Part shown: one piece after another, positions 1 to 10,049 of the stretch
Layout of the letters: every line of letters begins with the position of its first letter
Position numbering within the stretch: position 1 is the stretch's first letter
Assembly: GCF_001021385.1 (NCBI RefSeq)
Contig: NZ_CP011773.1
Coordinates: 6,014,001 to 6,078,000 of the forward strand
Length of the DNA stretch: 64,000 nucleotides
Source of the DNA: Mycobacterium sp. EPa45
GTDB lineage: Bacteria; Actinomycetota; Actinomycetes; Mycobacteriales; Mycobacteriaceae
Direction of reading: 5' to 3'
The notes under the pieces: model-generated
What the model was told of the DNA's origin: nothing
The model's database searches: none
Seen by the model: the letters and a program-made list of their open reading frames with translations, nothing else
Made by a program: the position numbers and the translations under genes

Positions 1-1
1 C

Positions 2-484
2 CACCGTGAGCCGGGCCCCGTGATCGCGCTGCTGGAAGACCCGCGTGTGACGGTCGAGTTGATCGCCGACGGCGTGCACGTCGACGCCGCCCTGTACCGG
101 CACGTGGCTCACGCGGCCGGCCCCGACCGGATGTCACTGATCACCGACGCCATGGCCGCAGCGGGAGTCAGCGATGGTCGCTATCGGATCGGGAGGATGG
201 ACGTCGAGGTCGACGACGGGGTGGCCCGGTTGGCCGGCACGTCGACGATTGCGGGCAGCACCGCCACCATGGACCGGGTGTTCGCGTTCGCCGTCGCCCA
301 CAGCGGGCTGCCCGACGACGAGGCACTGCTGCTCGCGGTACGCCAGTCTTCGGTGAATCCGGCTCGCGCACTGGGGCTTCCGTGTCCCGAACTGACCCCG
401 GGAGCGCGCGCCGACCTGGTCGCGCTCGGCGCCGACCTCACGGTAACCGACGTCCTGAACGGCGGCGCCTGGGTTACACGCTGA
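2..484 (+). CDS. nagA: N-acetylglucosamine-6-phosphate deacetylase, 3' part
   Basis: This is the C-terminal part of NagA, the cytoplasmic metallo-amidohydrolase that removes acetate from N-acetylglucosamine-6-phosphate in amino-sugar recycling. The frame is open from the window edge, so the 5' end lies outside. Visible family signatures are the DGVHV segment (metal-ligand histidine), the SLITDAMAAAG segment with the catalytic aspartate, and the ending of the form NPARALGL...GARADLVALG that is typical of the beta-sandwich return in this superfamily. No frameshift is visible. The next gene starts 84 bases downstream and looks independent. Identification is confident; only the N-terminal half cannot be judged. 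Confidence 0.9.
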   Translation, partial: HREPGPVIALLEDPRVTVELIADGVHVDAALYRHVAHAAGPDRMSLITDAMAAAGVSDGRYRIGRMDVEVDDGVARLAGTSTIAGSTATMDRVFAFAVAHSGLPDDEALLLAVRQSSVNPARALGLPCPELTPGARADLVALGADLTVTDVLNGGAWVTR

Positions 485-568
485 GCCGACGAACGCCCGT
501 TCGAATTCTTGTCGGACCCCTCGGGCATGGTGTCTGAAACGCCGTCGCGCCGACGAAAGGGGCCCGCA

Positions 569-2114
<1,546 letters not shown>

Positions 2115-2162
2115 TACTGCGAAGTCCCCTGCGCGCGCGCCGGGGTCGCATACCATCCACGA

Positions 2163-2819
2163 ATGGGTGGGATCTCGTTGCAGTCAGTCGAGCGTTCCGT
2201 CGCCCAGACGCCGTTGATCGGTCAGATCCTGGCTCGGCTCGCTGACGCTGAGCGAGCCGTAATCCGTGCGATAAAAGCACATCTCGCCGAGATCGACCCG
2301 CCGCCCGACGAGCCGCCGGAACTCTCCACCGATCAGCCGCCCGCAACTCCGACCGACGTCCTGCGTGACCTACTCGACCGGTCTATGTACAGCCGCCCCG
2401 ACGACAGCCGGACGGCCCTCTACCTGTCGCTGCTGCAGGAGCTCCTACCCGACGAGGCGCGCATCCTCGCCGCGCTGTCCGACGGCGCCTCCTACCCCGT
2501 CATCGATATCGCCGAGCCGCTGCTGGGCACCAGCACCGCACTGGTCCTGACCAACGCCTCGACGGTGGGGCGCGCCGCCGGCGTCTCGCTTCCTCATCAC
2601 ACCCCCCTCTACGTCAGTCGCCTCGTTCTCGCCGGGCTTGCGGTCATCGGGCCCGAAGGCGGGAACGCGATGTACGACGACTACGAGATGCTGCTCACCG
2701 ATGCTGTCGTGAACATGGCAATTGCCAAGGCGCGGCGCGGTATCCGCTCCGCACGTGTGATCCGGCGAACCGTCCGGATATCCGAGCTCGGCCAAGAGCT
2801 GTGGGAGGCCGCCAAGTGA
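2163..2819 (+). CDS. Abi-alpha/DUF4393-like protein
   Basis: The protein has 218 residues and no signal peptide. An N-terminal helical region is followed by a central segment, LQELLPDEARILAALSDG, and a C-terminal winged-helix-like part with YVSRLVLAGL and ISELGQELWEAAK. This pattern resembles the Abi-alpha (DUF4393) family, named for a phage abortive-infection protein but mostly uncharacterised. The stop codon overlaps the GTG start of the following DUF445 gene (GTGA), so the two are almost certainly translationally coupled. The fold assignment is made by recognition only. A link to phage defence is conjecture from the family name. Confidence 0.6.
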   Translation: MGGISLQSVERSVAQTPLIGQILARLADAERAVIRAIKAHLAEIDPPPDEPPELSTDQPPATPTDVLRDLLDRSMYSRPDDSRTALYLSLLQELLPDEARILAALSDGASYPVIDIAEPLLGTSTALVLTNASTVGRAAGVSLPHHTPLYVSRLVLAGLAVIGPEGGNAMYDDYEMLLTDAVVNMAIAKARRGIRSARVIRRTVRISELGQELWEAAK

Positions 2820-4054
2820 GTATCGACATGGCCCACGTCTTCACCTATCCGTGGTGGGTCTATGTGTCCATACCGCTCGGGGCGGCGTTGGTCGGCTGGG
2901 CTACGAAGATCCTCGCGCTGAAGATGATGTTCTATCCCGTCGAATTCAAGGGCATCAAGCCGTATCTGGGATGGCAGGGCCAGATCCCCAAGCGGGCGCC
3001 GAAAATGGCTGCCGTTGCCGTGGATTCACTCACCTCGGGGATCCTGAAACCCGAGGAGATGTTCGATAAGATCGATCCCGACGAGCTCGTGAAGGAACTT
3101 GGCGAGCCGCTCAACGCGGCGGCCACCGAACTCGTCGACACCATGATGATGGCGCTTCAACCCCAGTTGTGGCGTGCCACACCAGACCAGGTCAAAGACC
3201 TCATCGTAGCCAACGTGAACAACCGTATCCCGGCCGCCTCACGGGCGATGTTCGCCGAGCTGCGCGGTCAGGTGGACCAGATCTTCGACATCAAGCACAT
3301 GGTCGTCACCAACCTGGTCCGCGACAAGGCCAAGCTCAACCGCGTGTTCCAGGACATCGGCCAGTCCGCGTTCAAGTTCCTGGTCCGGGCCGGTTTGTGG
3401 TTCGGGTTCACCATCGGCCTCGTCCAGGTTCTGGTCTTCGGCTTCACCGGATGGGTATGGACGTTGCCTGCGTTCGGACTCTTGACCGGTGGCCTCACCG
3501 ATTTCGTTGCGTTGCAGATGATTTTCCGTCCACTGGAACGGCGTACGGTGTTCCCCGGCATCAAGTGGCAGGGCGTTTTCCAGGCTGAACGCGATGACGT
3601 GATCAAGGGGTACGCCGCGTTGATGGCACGGGAGATCTTCACGCCGAAGGCCATCATGGAAAGCGTGCTGACCGGTCCGATGTCGGACAAGTTCTTCGAT
3701 CTCATTCAAACCGAGATCAGCAACACGATCGACGCTCAACTCGGCAGAGCTGTCCGGGTGATCAATGCTGTGGGCAGTCGGCAGTACCAGCAGATGAAGC
3801 AGCAGATCGCGGCCTCCATCATCGCGAAGCTGCCCGAGACATCAAGCTACATCGAGGGATACTTTCAGGAGCGGCTCCAACTCGAAGACATGATGGTCGA
3901 GAAGATGCGCGACCTCGACGCACAGTCCTACGAGAATCTGCTGCGGCCCGCGTTCAAGGATGACGAATGGATCATCGTCGTGCTCGGCGCCGCCCTCGGC
4001 TTCCTGTTCGGCGAAGTGCAAGCCGAACTGATCGTGATGCTCGCCGGCCACTAG
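2816..4054 (+). CDS. DUF445 family membrane protein
   Basis: This is a 412-residue membrane protein of the DUF445 family (function unknown; proposed envelope role). The GTG at 2816 is chosen because GGGAGG lies seven bases upstream and the start overlaps the previous stop. There is one membrane segment near the N-terminus, a hairpin in the middle (around FGFTIGLVQVLVFGFTGWVW) and a C-terminal segment (IIVVLGAALGFLFG). The protein shows an internal duplication: ALKMMFYPVEFKGI...GWQG near the N-terminus matches ALQMIFRPLERRTV...KWQG in the middle, typical of this family. It is coupled to the Abi-alpha-like gene, and its TAG stop lies in a CTAG palindrome shared with the convergent VOC gene. Confidence 0.8.
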   Translation: MSIDMAHVFTYPWWVYVSIPLGAALVGWATKILALKMMFYPVEFKGIKPYLGWQGQIPKRAPKMAAVAVDSLTSGILKPEEMFDKIDPDELVKELGEPLNAAATELVDTMMMALQPQLWRATPDQVKDLIVANVNNRIPAASRAMFAELRGQVDQIFDIKHMVVTNLVRDKAKLNRVFQDIGQSAFKFLVRAGLWFGFTIGLVQVLVFGFTGWVWTLPAFGLLTGGLTDFVALQMIFRPLERRTVFPGIKWQGVFQAERDDVIKGYAALMAREIFTPKAIMESVLTGPMSDKFFDLIQTEISNTIDAQLGRAVRVINAVGSRQYQQMKQQIAASIIAKLPETSSYIEGYFQERLQLEDMMVEKMRDLDAQSYENLLRPAFKDDEWIIVVLGAALGFLFGEVQAELIVMLAGH

Positions 4055-4404
4055 TCCCGGTGTGCCACAACGTTGATGACGTTGCCGTCCGGATCGCGAA
4101 CGAAGAAGCGCCGCACTCCCCACGATTCCGTCGTCAGCGGGTGCACGATCTCGTAGCCACGGGCGCAGGCTTGCTGGTACGCGGCGTCGACGTCATCGGT
4201 CGCGACCGAGATGACGGGCGCCGCAGGCGCGGTCGCGTCATCGGTCAGCAGCTGCAGGTTCGCACCGGTGTCGGGGCTGGTGAAGCGGGCCACCCAGCCG
4301 AGGTTGAACTCTTCGGTCGTCAGCCCCAGGTAATCGGTGTAGAAACCCTTGGCCGCCTCGATGTCGGCGACCTGGAGGTCGGCAATGATCCGGTTGACAC
4401 GCAT
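4051..4404 (-). CDS. VOC (glyoxalase/bleomycin resistance) superfamily protein
   Basis: The protein of 117 residues has the beta-alpha-beta-beta-beta module of the vicinal oxygen chelate superfamily. It begins MRVNRIIADLQVADIEAAKGFYTD, a typical VOC opening, and ends with VRDPDGNVINVVAHRD, where the glutamate metal ligand usually found as DPDGN..E is replaced by valine/valine. The substrate is unknown and metal binding may be altered. The stop overlaps the stop of the convergent DUF445 gene. The start at 4404 fits the family length. Confidence 0.8.
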   Translation of the reverse strand: MRVNRIIADLQVADIEAAKGFYTDYLGLTTEEFNLGWVARFTSPDTGANLQLLTDDATAPAAPVISVATDDVDAAYQQACARGYEIVHPLTTESWGVRRFFVRDPDGNVINVVAHRD

Positions 4405-4467
4405 CCGTCCATTCAACCCTCCGCGGCATCGCGATGGGAGACTCATTTCGACCAGGAGGCCCGCATC

Positions 4468-4788
4468 ATGCACACCGTCGTGTTGGTAGACAGCAGAACC
4501 GCTAGCACGCTGGCTCAGGTGCTGCCCCTGCTTTTGCTCACGCTTGTGGTGGAAGTGCGCCGTACGCAACGACATCGCCGCTTGTCGCAGCTGGGCATTG
4601 GCGCGTTCCTGGCGATCTTTGGTCTGGTTGAGGTCATCTTGGTGCTCTCGATCGACGGTGCGTTCTACCCGTTCCAGTGGTTCGACTTCTTCTCGGCGGC
4701 GATCATCTTCGGGCTGATGTACCTGATCGCCTCGCTGTCGTTGTCGGACCCCTCGAACGATGACAGCGGCGAGAACTTCCAGGCCTAA
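4468..4788 (+). CDS. Small two-helix membrane protein
   Basis: A hypothetical protein of 106 residues preceded by a clear AGGAGG ribosome-binding site eight bases from the ATG. It has hydrophobic segments around LAQVLPLLLLTLVVEV, LGIGAFLAIFGLVEVILVL and FFSAAIIFGLMYLIASLSL, so two to three membrane helices, with a basic loop VRRTQRHRR that should stay cytoplasmic. I do not recognise a family. It ends at the tail of the convergent HNH gene with a four-base overlap. The strong ribosome-binding site supports its being a real gene. Confidence 0.65.
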   Translation: MHTVVLVDSRTASTLAQVLPLLLLTLVVEVRRTQRHRRLSQLGIGAFLAIFGLVEVILVLSIDGAFYPFQWFDFFSAAIIFGLMYLIASLSLSDPSNDDSGENFQA

Positions 4789-6143
4789 CCACCTTCGTCG
4801 CTTTTCGGCAGGAAGCGTTCTGGATGGTGGAAGTCGTTGACGCCGCCGACGTGGATCGGCAGGTGTGGTGGTGGTATCCATTCGGTGTCGCCGTTGGGTT
4901 GTTTTCGGGTGGTCCAGCCGCCGGTTTCGACGAGTTGGTTATCGGGTGGGCAGGCAAAGGCGAGTTCGTCGATGTTGGTGGCGCCGCCGTGTTTCCAGTC
5001 TTTGGCGGCGTGGTGGACCTGGGCGGCATAGCCCGGGACGGTGCAGCCTGGTTTGGTGCAGCCGCGGTCTTTGGAGTGCAACACGATTCGTTGATCGGCC
5101 GAGGCGATGCGTTTGGTGCGGCCCAGCCACAATGCTTGGCCGGTGACCCCGTCGAAGATCGTCAGGTAGTGGTAGGCGTGTCGGGCCATCCGGATGACGT
5201 CGGTGATCGGCAGCATGGTGCCGCCGCCGGTCACCCCGTGGCCGGTCTTGGTCTGCAACTGCTGCAAGGTGGTGGACACGATCACGGTGACGGGTAGCCC
5301 GTTGTGCTGGCCCAGTACCGGGTCGCCGAGGGTGCGGCGCAGCATCGCCATCAGGGCGTCGTGTTGGCGTTGGCCGAGCGTGCGGGTGTCAGCCTGCGCG
5401 TGTTCGGCGGTGGGCTCACCTTCGGTGACCGCGGTCTGATCGGCCGGGTTGCACATACCCAGCGTGGCGTACTTGGCGAATGCCGCCTCGACGTACGAGC
5501 TCATCTCCGGGGTGGCCTGGATACGGATCTCGGTCATCCCGTCGGGCTGCTGGCGCCCGACGACCACGGTGCGTTTACGGGCCCGGTCCTCATCGGAGAA
5601 CTCCCCGTCAGGGTTGATCTCCAACGCCAGCCGGTGCGCCACTCGGCTCAACTGATCCGGACGCATTCGCAGTGCGTGCTCGGCCAGGAACCGTTCAGCG
5701 TCTTCGCGGACCTCGCCGGGGACGTCGACCGGCAGCGCACCCAGGAATTTCTGGATGATCCGCACATGCTCGCCGTCGAGGAGCCCGCCGCGCCATGCCT
5801 CGGCCGTGCCCGGCTGACGCGGCGCCACCGGTTCACCGGTCAGGCTGGTGCGCGGGGTCAGCGGCTCGATGACCTCGGCGCGGCGGCGGGCTTCGGCCGG
5901 GGTGATCCGCAACCAATCCGCGAGCAGTTTGCCCGGCTTGCCACCAAGCTCGCTGAGCTCACGCCGATGCAGCTCATGGCTGAGGTCGTAGCGCACCACA
6001 TCATGACGGCGGGTTGCCTTCTCACACCGAGCGGCCAACTCCAACACGTCGATCACCGCAAGCCCGGCAAGATCGACCTTCGCCAGCGTGGTCAACGCCG
6101 CCTCGATCGAATCGAGCGCCTCATCCACTTCGATCGAAAGCAT
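4785..6143 (-). CDS. 13E12/DUF222-family HNH endonuclease-like protein
   Basis: A protein of 452 residues with an N-terminal DUF222 (13E12 repeat family) helical domain and a C-terminal HNH nuclease domain. The HNH part is seen in HSKDRGCTKPGC..., where paired cysteines and the QVHHAAKDWKHGG stretch provide the metal site and general base, followed by NIDELAFACPPDNQLVE. This family is present in many copies in mycobacterial genomes and is associated there with repeated elements, though I see no flanking repeats or integrase here. Its biological role is not settled. The gene is intact and monocistronic. Confidence 0.88.
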   Translation of the reverse strand: MLSIEVDEALDSIEAALTTLAKVDLAGLAVIDVLELAARCEKATRRHDVVRYDLSHELHRRELSELGGKPGKLLADWLRITPAEARRRAEVIEPLTPRTSLTGEPVAPRQPGTAEAWRGGLLDGEHVRIIQKFLGALPVDVPGEVREDAERFLAEHALRMRPDQLSRVAHRLALEINPDGEFSDEDRARKRTVVVGRQQPDGMTEIRIQATPEMSSYVEAAFAKYATLGMCNPADQTAVTEGEPTAEHAQADTRTLGQRQHDALMAMLRRTLGDPVLGQHNGLPVTVIVSTTLQQLQTKTGHGVTGGGTMLPITDVIRMARHAYHYLTIFDGVTGQALWLGRTKRIASADQRIVLHSKDRGCTKPGCTVPGYAAQVHHAAKDWKHGGATNIDELAFACPPDNQLVETGGWTTRKQPNGDTEWIPPPHLPIHVGGVNDFHHPERFLPKSDEGG

Positions 6144-6227
6144 GTTCGAATCCTATGCCCGCCGGGGCCGGCGGAAACCGACGTCAGATCCGATCTGTGG
6201 ACGAACCCGAGACTGGGGATAACAGCG

Positions 6228-6920
6228 CTAATCGCCGAAGCTGATGACCTCGCCCCGGTTGATGGAGACCCAGTCGCGCGCCTCCAGATACGGGCGGAAG
6301 GTCTCGGCGATCAATCGTTCATCGGTCGGCGTCTTGGGCCGCTGAAGCTCGTAAAGGTGCGGAAATTCGGTCCACGCGACGACGGCGTCCCACAGCCGCA
6401 CCGCGGCATCCCCGGTCGGCGGGTCGATGAGCACCGGCCCGAACAGGCACTGCCCGTCGGGGAAGAACAGCGTCGGTACCCCGTAGCCATCCGCCGCCAC
6501 GACCCGATTGTGGTCGGCCAGGACTTCGTCACCCGTGGTGGGATCCGCGATGGCCTGGTCCACCAGTGCAGGGTCGAATCCCAACTCCGCCAGCAAGTGC
6601 CGGGCCACCGCCGGGTCGTGCGGTTTGTGACCATCGACGTGCAAGGCCCGCCCGGCACGTTGGTACCAGGCCTCCACAGCCGCCATCGACTCGCGGCGCA
6701 ACAGCGCCCCGACGCGCATCATCGACCAGCCGTAGGACCAATCGCGTTCCCAGGGGTGCTTTTTGCCCTCCTGGCGATTGATCTCCTCAAGGCTGAAGAA
6801 GCGCCAGTTCACCACCACCCCGGTCCGGTCCCGCACCTCGCGGATCCAGAGCGACGTCTGGTAGGCGTACGGGCACATGACGTCGAAGTGGAAGTCGACG
6901 GACTCGGGCCGCCCGCTCAC
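6228..6920 (-). CDS. DsbA-like thioredoxin-fold oxidoreductase
   Basis: The product has 230 residues and begins [19 protein letters not shown], the thioredoxin-fold opening of the DsbA/FrnE/2-hydroxychromene-2-carboxylate isomerase group. The redox motif is CPYA, with only the first cysteine kept, which fits a glutathione- or mycothiol-transferase-like role rather than a disulfide oxidase. The [10 protein letters not shown] segment supplies the cis-proline loop. No signal peptide is seen, so it is cytoplasmic. Its GTG start overlaps the stop of the upstream mycothiol-dependent-enzyme-like gene by four bases (GTGA), which suggests a shared thiol-dependent pathway. The actual substrate is unknown. 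Confidence 0.75.
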   Translation of the reverse strand: MSGRPESVDFHFDVMCPYAYQTSLWIREVRDRTGVVVNWRFFSLEEINRQEGKKHPWERDWSYGWSMMRVGALLRRESMAAVEAWYQRAGRALHVDGHKPHDPAVARHLLAELGFDPALVDQAIADPTTGDEVLADHNRVVAADGYGVPTLFFPDGQCLFGPVLIDPPTGDAAVRLWDAVVAWTEFPHLYELQRPKTPTDERLIAETFRPYLEARDWVSINRGEVISFGD

Positions 6921-7699
6921 ATCGTGAACCTCAGGTTGCGGGCGGCGCGTTCACCGAGCTCGGCGTCGCCGGTCCAGCTGACCGCACCGGAGTCGATCTG
7001 CGCCTGGGGATCGATGCGGCCACACGCGAGCATGATGAAGGTGGTCGAGTCCGTCGTCAGCGTCGCTGTCGGGTTATCAAGGTGGTCAACCTGTTTCGCC
7101 CGTCCGTTGACGGCGACATCGATCTCCCGAACCAGCGGCCCGGTCAGCTGGAAGGCGATGCTGCTGCCCTCGGGGACACCGACCTTCTTACCGGCGATGT
7201 AGCCGATCGAGCTTTCCACCTGCGCCAGCGCCAGTTCGGCGGCCAGGCCGGTGTCGTCGGTGGGCCGGCCGAGTGGAATCGTGATGTCGCGCACGTGAAC
7301 CCAGAAGTCGAAGACCCGGATCTCCAGGAATCGGCCGTAGGTTCCGCGGCCGGTGGGCATCCACGATGGCCGGTCGAGGTCGGCGGCCGTCAGCGTGCTG
7401 AGGTCGCGCCGCCGCTCGGCGAAGACGGAAGTGACCTTGTCGGCCAGGATCGCGGGATCGTCCGTGCCGGCCAGGAACTCTGCCGCCCGGCCGAACGGCG
7501 GCGGGGTGGCATCGTCCTGCGGCAGCCAGCCCGCCATGACGGCTTCAATGCTGACAACGTGCTGAATGACATCGCGGACGACCCAGTCCGGGCACAGCGA
7601 CTGTGCCTTCCAATCGGCCTCGCTCAGGTCGGCGCACAGGCCCTCGATAGCGCCGTAACACGCCTCGAGTGCGGCGCGGATCTCGTCCAGACTCCTCAT
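6917..7699 (-). CDS. Maleylpyruvate isomerase-like mycothiol-dependent family protein
   Basis: A 260-residue protein with an N-terminal DinB-like four-helix bundle (MDMPI_N type), seen in [43 protein letters not shown] and [10 protein letters not shown], and a C-terminal SCP2-like part ending [16 protein letters not shown]. Family members use mycothiol as cofactor; the histidines QHV and WVHVRD are at the expected metal-binding places. It is the first gene of a two-gene operon with the DsbA-like gene. Being mycothiol-linked supports an actinobacterial host. The substrate cannot be inferred. Confidence 0.8.
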   Translation of the reverse strand: MRSLDEIRAALEACYGAIEGLCADLSEADWKAQSLCPDWVVRDVIQHVVSIEAVMAGWLPQDDATPPPFGRAAEFLAGTDDPAILADKVTSVFAERRRDLSTLTAADLDRPSWMPTGRGTYGRFLEIRVFDFWVHVRDITIPLGRPTDDTGLAAELALAQVESSIGYIAGKKVGVPEGSSIAFQLTGPLVREIDVAVNGRAKQVDHLDNPTATLTTDSTTFIMLACGRIDPQAQIDSGAVSWTGDAELGERAARNLRFTM

Positions 7700-7751
7700 G
7701 ACTCGATCAAACTACGCGCGGCGGACGGCCGGGTCTGATCGGGCTGATCCG

Positions 7752-8324
7752 TCAGCCCGCGGCGTTGGTCAGCATCGGCGGGCAGTTGCCCGCAGGATCG
7801 GTCGCCAGCTCGAAATGCCACACCTCGTTGGCGTAGATGCGGCACAGCCCGAACCGCGCACCGTTGGCCGTCAACCACTGGTCAGCGCCCACGCCCCCCA
7901 CGTCGACCGCCTCGCCGACGACATGCCTGGACGCCTCCGGAGTCTGCACGTACTCACGCGCGGCCGCCAGGCTGCCGTACTGAGCCACTGCGCTGTCAAG
8001 CAGACGCTGCTGGAACTCCGGCGACCGCCACCCGGAGGTGATCGTCATCGTGATGCCGGCGGCCGACGCCGCCGTGGCCGCCTGCTGAATCGCGTCGAGC
8101 AGGCTCGGGTCCAAGCGCCCGATGGCGGGGTTCTGCACATCGAACGGCGTCACGATCTGGCCGTCTGCCAACGATCCGTCACCGGCGATAATTGCCGGCG
8201 GATCGACGCTGACTGTGTTGTCCGCCAGGGCAATTCGGGTCGCCGGGGCGGCACCCACCACGACCGCCGCCGCGATCGCCGCGCCAACCATCCCGGCCGC
8301 CACGAACGTGCCATCTATCCGCAT
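7752..8324 (-). CDS. Exported D,D-carboxypeptidase (VanY/M15-like)
   Basis: A 190-residue exported protein. The first 35 residues form a signal or anchor (AAGMVGAAIAAAVVVGAAPATRIALA). The catalytic part contains SGWRSPEFQQRLLD, the zinc-binding SRHVVGEAVDVGG (SxHxxGxAxD) and EVWHFEL, the three signatures of the M15/VanY peptidase family, which trims D-Ala from peptidoglycan stem peptides outside the membrane. It is divergently placed with a lytic transglycosylase gene, and only 45 bases separate the starts, so the two cell-wall enzymes may share a control region. Confidence 0.85.
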   Translation of the reverse strand: MRIDGTFVAAGMVGAAIAAAVVVGAAPATRIALADNTVSVDPPAIIAGDGSLADGQIVTPFDVQNPAIGRLDPSLLDAIQQAATAASAAGITMTITSGWRSPEFQQRLLDSAVAQYGSLAAAREYVQTPEASRHVVGEAVDVGGVGADQWLTANGARFGLCRIYANEVWHFELATDPAGNCPPMLTNAAG

Positions 8325-8369
8325 GATCTCCTCATCATCGCAGACCGAATCCTGGTGCTCACCGCTGCG

Positions 8370-9320
8370 ATGCGACAGACTTCAGCGGTGCGCACCCGAC
8401 TGTCCCTCCTACTCGCCGCGGCCCTGCTGGCCGTGACCGGGTGCACGCCACGGACGGTCGACTCTGCGACAACACCGGTAGCGGGCCCGTCGGCCACCTC
8501 TGTACCCGCGGCCGCCCTGGACGCCACAACCACTCCCGGCGCGCTCGCGGGTGCCCAGCCCCGGCTGGCATCGGATCCCGCCCAGCTGGCCGACGACCTG
8601 GTCGCCGATGAGCTGGCCATCCGCGACCCGTCGACCCCGGAAGCCGCTCTTGCGGCGGCTGCGCGGCGTCAGCAGGTCGCCTACCGCAGCATCGGACGCC
8701 ACCCCGAGTGGGATGGGACCATCCGGTCGCGGATTCCCGCGACGCTGATCGACGCCTACGACCGCCATGTCGACGCGCGGCGACAGCTCGCCGCGATGGC
8801 AACCACGCGAGACACCCTGCCTGCGTGGCGCGTCCAGCCGCCGCCTCCGGCCGACGAACTGCTCGGCTACTACCACGAGGCGGAAGCCGCGACTGGCGTC
8901 GGTTGGAATTACCTGGCGGCGATCAACCTGATCGAGACCCGCTTCGGCAGCATCGCGGGACTGAGCACCGCCGGTGCGGATGGACCGATGCAGTTTCTGC
9001 CGTCGACCTTCGCCGCCTACGGCGACGGTGGTGACATCCGCTCGCCCCGCGACAGTGTCCTGGCCGCCGGACGGTATCTGGCTGCCAACGGCTTCGACGC
9101 GGACCCCGATCGCGCCATCTTCCGCTACAACCACGCCGACCAATACGTGGCCGCCGTCAAGGATTACGCCGCGGTCCTCGCCGATCCCGCCACATTCGCG
9201 GGCTTTTACCGGTGGGACGTCTACTACGTGACCACTGACGGTGACGTAGTCCTGCCGATCGGGTACGCAGCGGATGCGCCCATCCCGGTCGGCGAGTACC
9301 TGGCCACCCACCCGCAGTAG
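8370..9320 (+). CDS. Lytic transglycosylase lipoprotein
   Basis: A 316-residue exported lipoprotein. The N-terminus RLSLLLAAALLAVTGC ends in a lipobox with Cys at about position 25. A disordered Ala/Thr-rich linker is followed by an SLT-like domain: GWNYLAAINLIETRFGSI carries the catalytic glutamate, and ADGPMQFLPSTFAAYGDGG is the GPMQF-type motif of soluble lytic transglycosylases. This enzyme cleaves the glycan strand of peptidoglycan with anhydro-muramic acid formation. The start at 8370 is chosen for length to the lipobox; GTG 8388 is an alternative. It is divergent from the VanY-like peptidase and followed by a strong hairpin at 9366-9396. Confidence 0.85.
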   Translation: MRQTSAVRTRLSLLLAAALLAVTGCTPRTVDSATTPVAGPSATSVPAAALDATTTPGALAGAQPRLASDPAQLADDLVADELAIRDPSTPEAALAAAARRQQVAYRSIGRHPEWDGTIRSRIPATLIDAYDRHVDARRQLAAMATTRDTLPAWRVQPPPPADELLGYYHEAEAATGVGWNYLAAINLIETRFGSIAGLSTAGADGPMQFLPSTFAAYGDGGDIRSPRDSVLAAGRYLAANGFDADPDRAIFRYNHADQYVAAVKDYAAVLADPATFAGFYRWDVYYVTTDGDVVLPIGYAADAPIPVGEYLATHPQ

Positions 9321-9365
9321 CTCAGGTCTCGTCTGCGACCTGGTGCCGATCTACCTTTCCGGGCC

Positions 9366-9396
9366 CAGCTGGATCATCGTCCTGATGATCCAGCTG
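9366..9396. terminator. Hairpin between convergent genes
   Basis: A perfect 13-bp inverted repeat, CAGCTGGATCATC and its complement, is separated by the five-base loop GTCCT. It lies between the convergent ends of the transglycosylase gene (9320) and the csbD-like gene (9474) and so is well placed as a bidirectional terminator. No T-run follows, which is usual in mycobacteria. Confidence 0.7.
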
Positions 9397-9473
9397 CTCC
9401 TGGAGGACGCGCTGCTCTTCGCTCGCTTTCCTGGCGTCCACCGGCGTTGCCGGCGGCTCGTTGCGAAGTTCCA

Positions 9474-9647
9474 TTACTTCTTGAAGGCGTCTTTGACCTT
9501 CTCGCCCGCGTCCTTGAGGCTGGACTTGGCCTGATCGAGCTTGCCCTCGTTTTCGGTGCTCTTGTCACCGGAGGCGCGGCCTACTCCCTCTTTGGCCTTG
9601 CCTGCGACGTCGTCGACCTTATTGCTGATCTTGTCAGAGATACCCAT
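9474..9647 (-). CDS. CsbD-like stress protein
   Basis: A 57-residue, highly charged, lysine-rich protein starting MGISDKISNKVDDVAGKAKEG. The KVDDVAGKAKEGVGRASGD core is the CsbD family signature; members are abundant general-stress proteins with no known enzyme activity. The start at 9647 gives the usual family length. It stands alone, convergent with the transglycosylase gene, with a shared terminator hairpin. Confidence 0.85.
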   Translation of the reverse strand: MGISDKISNKVDDVAGKAKEGVGRASGDKSTENEGKLDQAKSSLKDAGEKVKDAFKK

Positions 9648-9688
9648 GCCCCGGGTGTACCTCGGTAACCCGATTACGAAACTCGCAC

Positions 9689-9994
9689 TCAGCCCTGGAC
9701 GTGCCGGACCGTCCACACCACAAGGTAGGAACCGACCGCCGGCACCCAGCCGAATCGCCGCGAATCGACGACGCCCGGCGCGCGGGGATTGTCCGAGCAT
9801 GCTTGGAAAGTGGCGGCGCGACCGCGCCCCCGAACCTCCCCCACCCGTTTGATGAGCCACCGCGACGGCTGCGTGGGATCGGGGAACACCCGCAACTGGC
9901 CCTGGCGGACGCGACCACCGCGCACCGCCAACAGTCCGTCACCAGGGCGAAGGGTGGGTGCCATCGACTCCTCGACCACCTGGAAACGGCGCAT
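9689..9994 (-). CDS. sodX: Nickel superoxide dismutase maturation protease (S26-like)
   Basis: A small S26 signal-peptidase-like protein of about 101 residues from ATG 9994 (an in-frame ATG at 10027 would add 11). VVEESMAPTLRPGDGLL holds the serine nucleophile in an SMAP motif, and WLIKRVGEV holds the general-base lysine. There is no obvious long membrane anchor. The gene is divergent from and almost touching the nickel superoxide dismutase gene. SodX proteases are known to remove the leader before His1 so that the nickel hook can form, and this pairing supports both identifications. Confidence 0.85.
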   Translation of the reverse strand: MRRFQVVEESMAPTLRPGDGLLAVRGGRVRQGQLRVFPDPTQPSRWLIKRVGEVRGRGRAATFQACSDNPRAPGVVDSRRFGWVPAVGSYLVVWTVRHVQG

Positions 9995-10049
9995 CGGCCA
10001 GTACCCGAGCCCATGGTTCTCGCGCATATTGAAAGGGTAAGTTAGGGCC

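Noticed and set aside
4785..6143. HNH protein as evidence of an intron, homing or mobile element
   Set aside because: The 13E12/DUF222 family is common and usually stand-alone in mycobacteria; no flanking repeats or interrupted gene was found here.
5304..7202. Plus-strand reading frame of 632 codons
   Set aside because: It is antisense to the HNH and DsbA-like genes, which have clear motifs; its composition is typical of a shadow frame.
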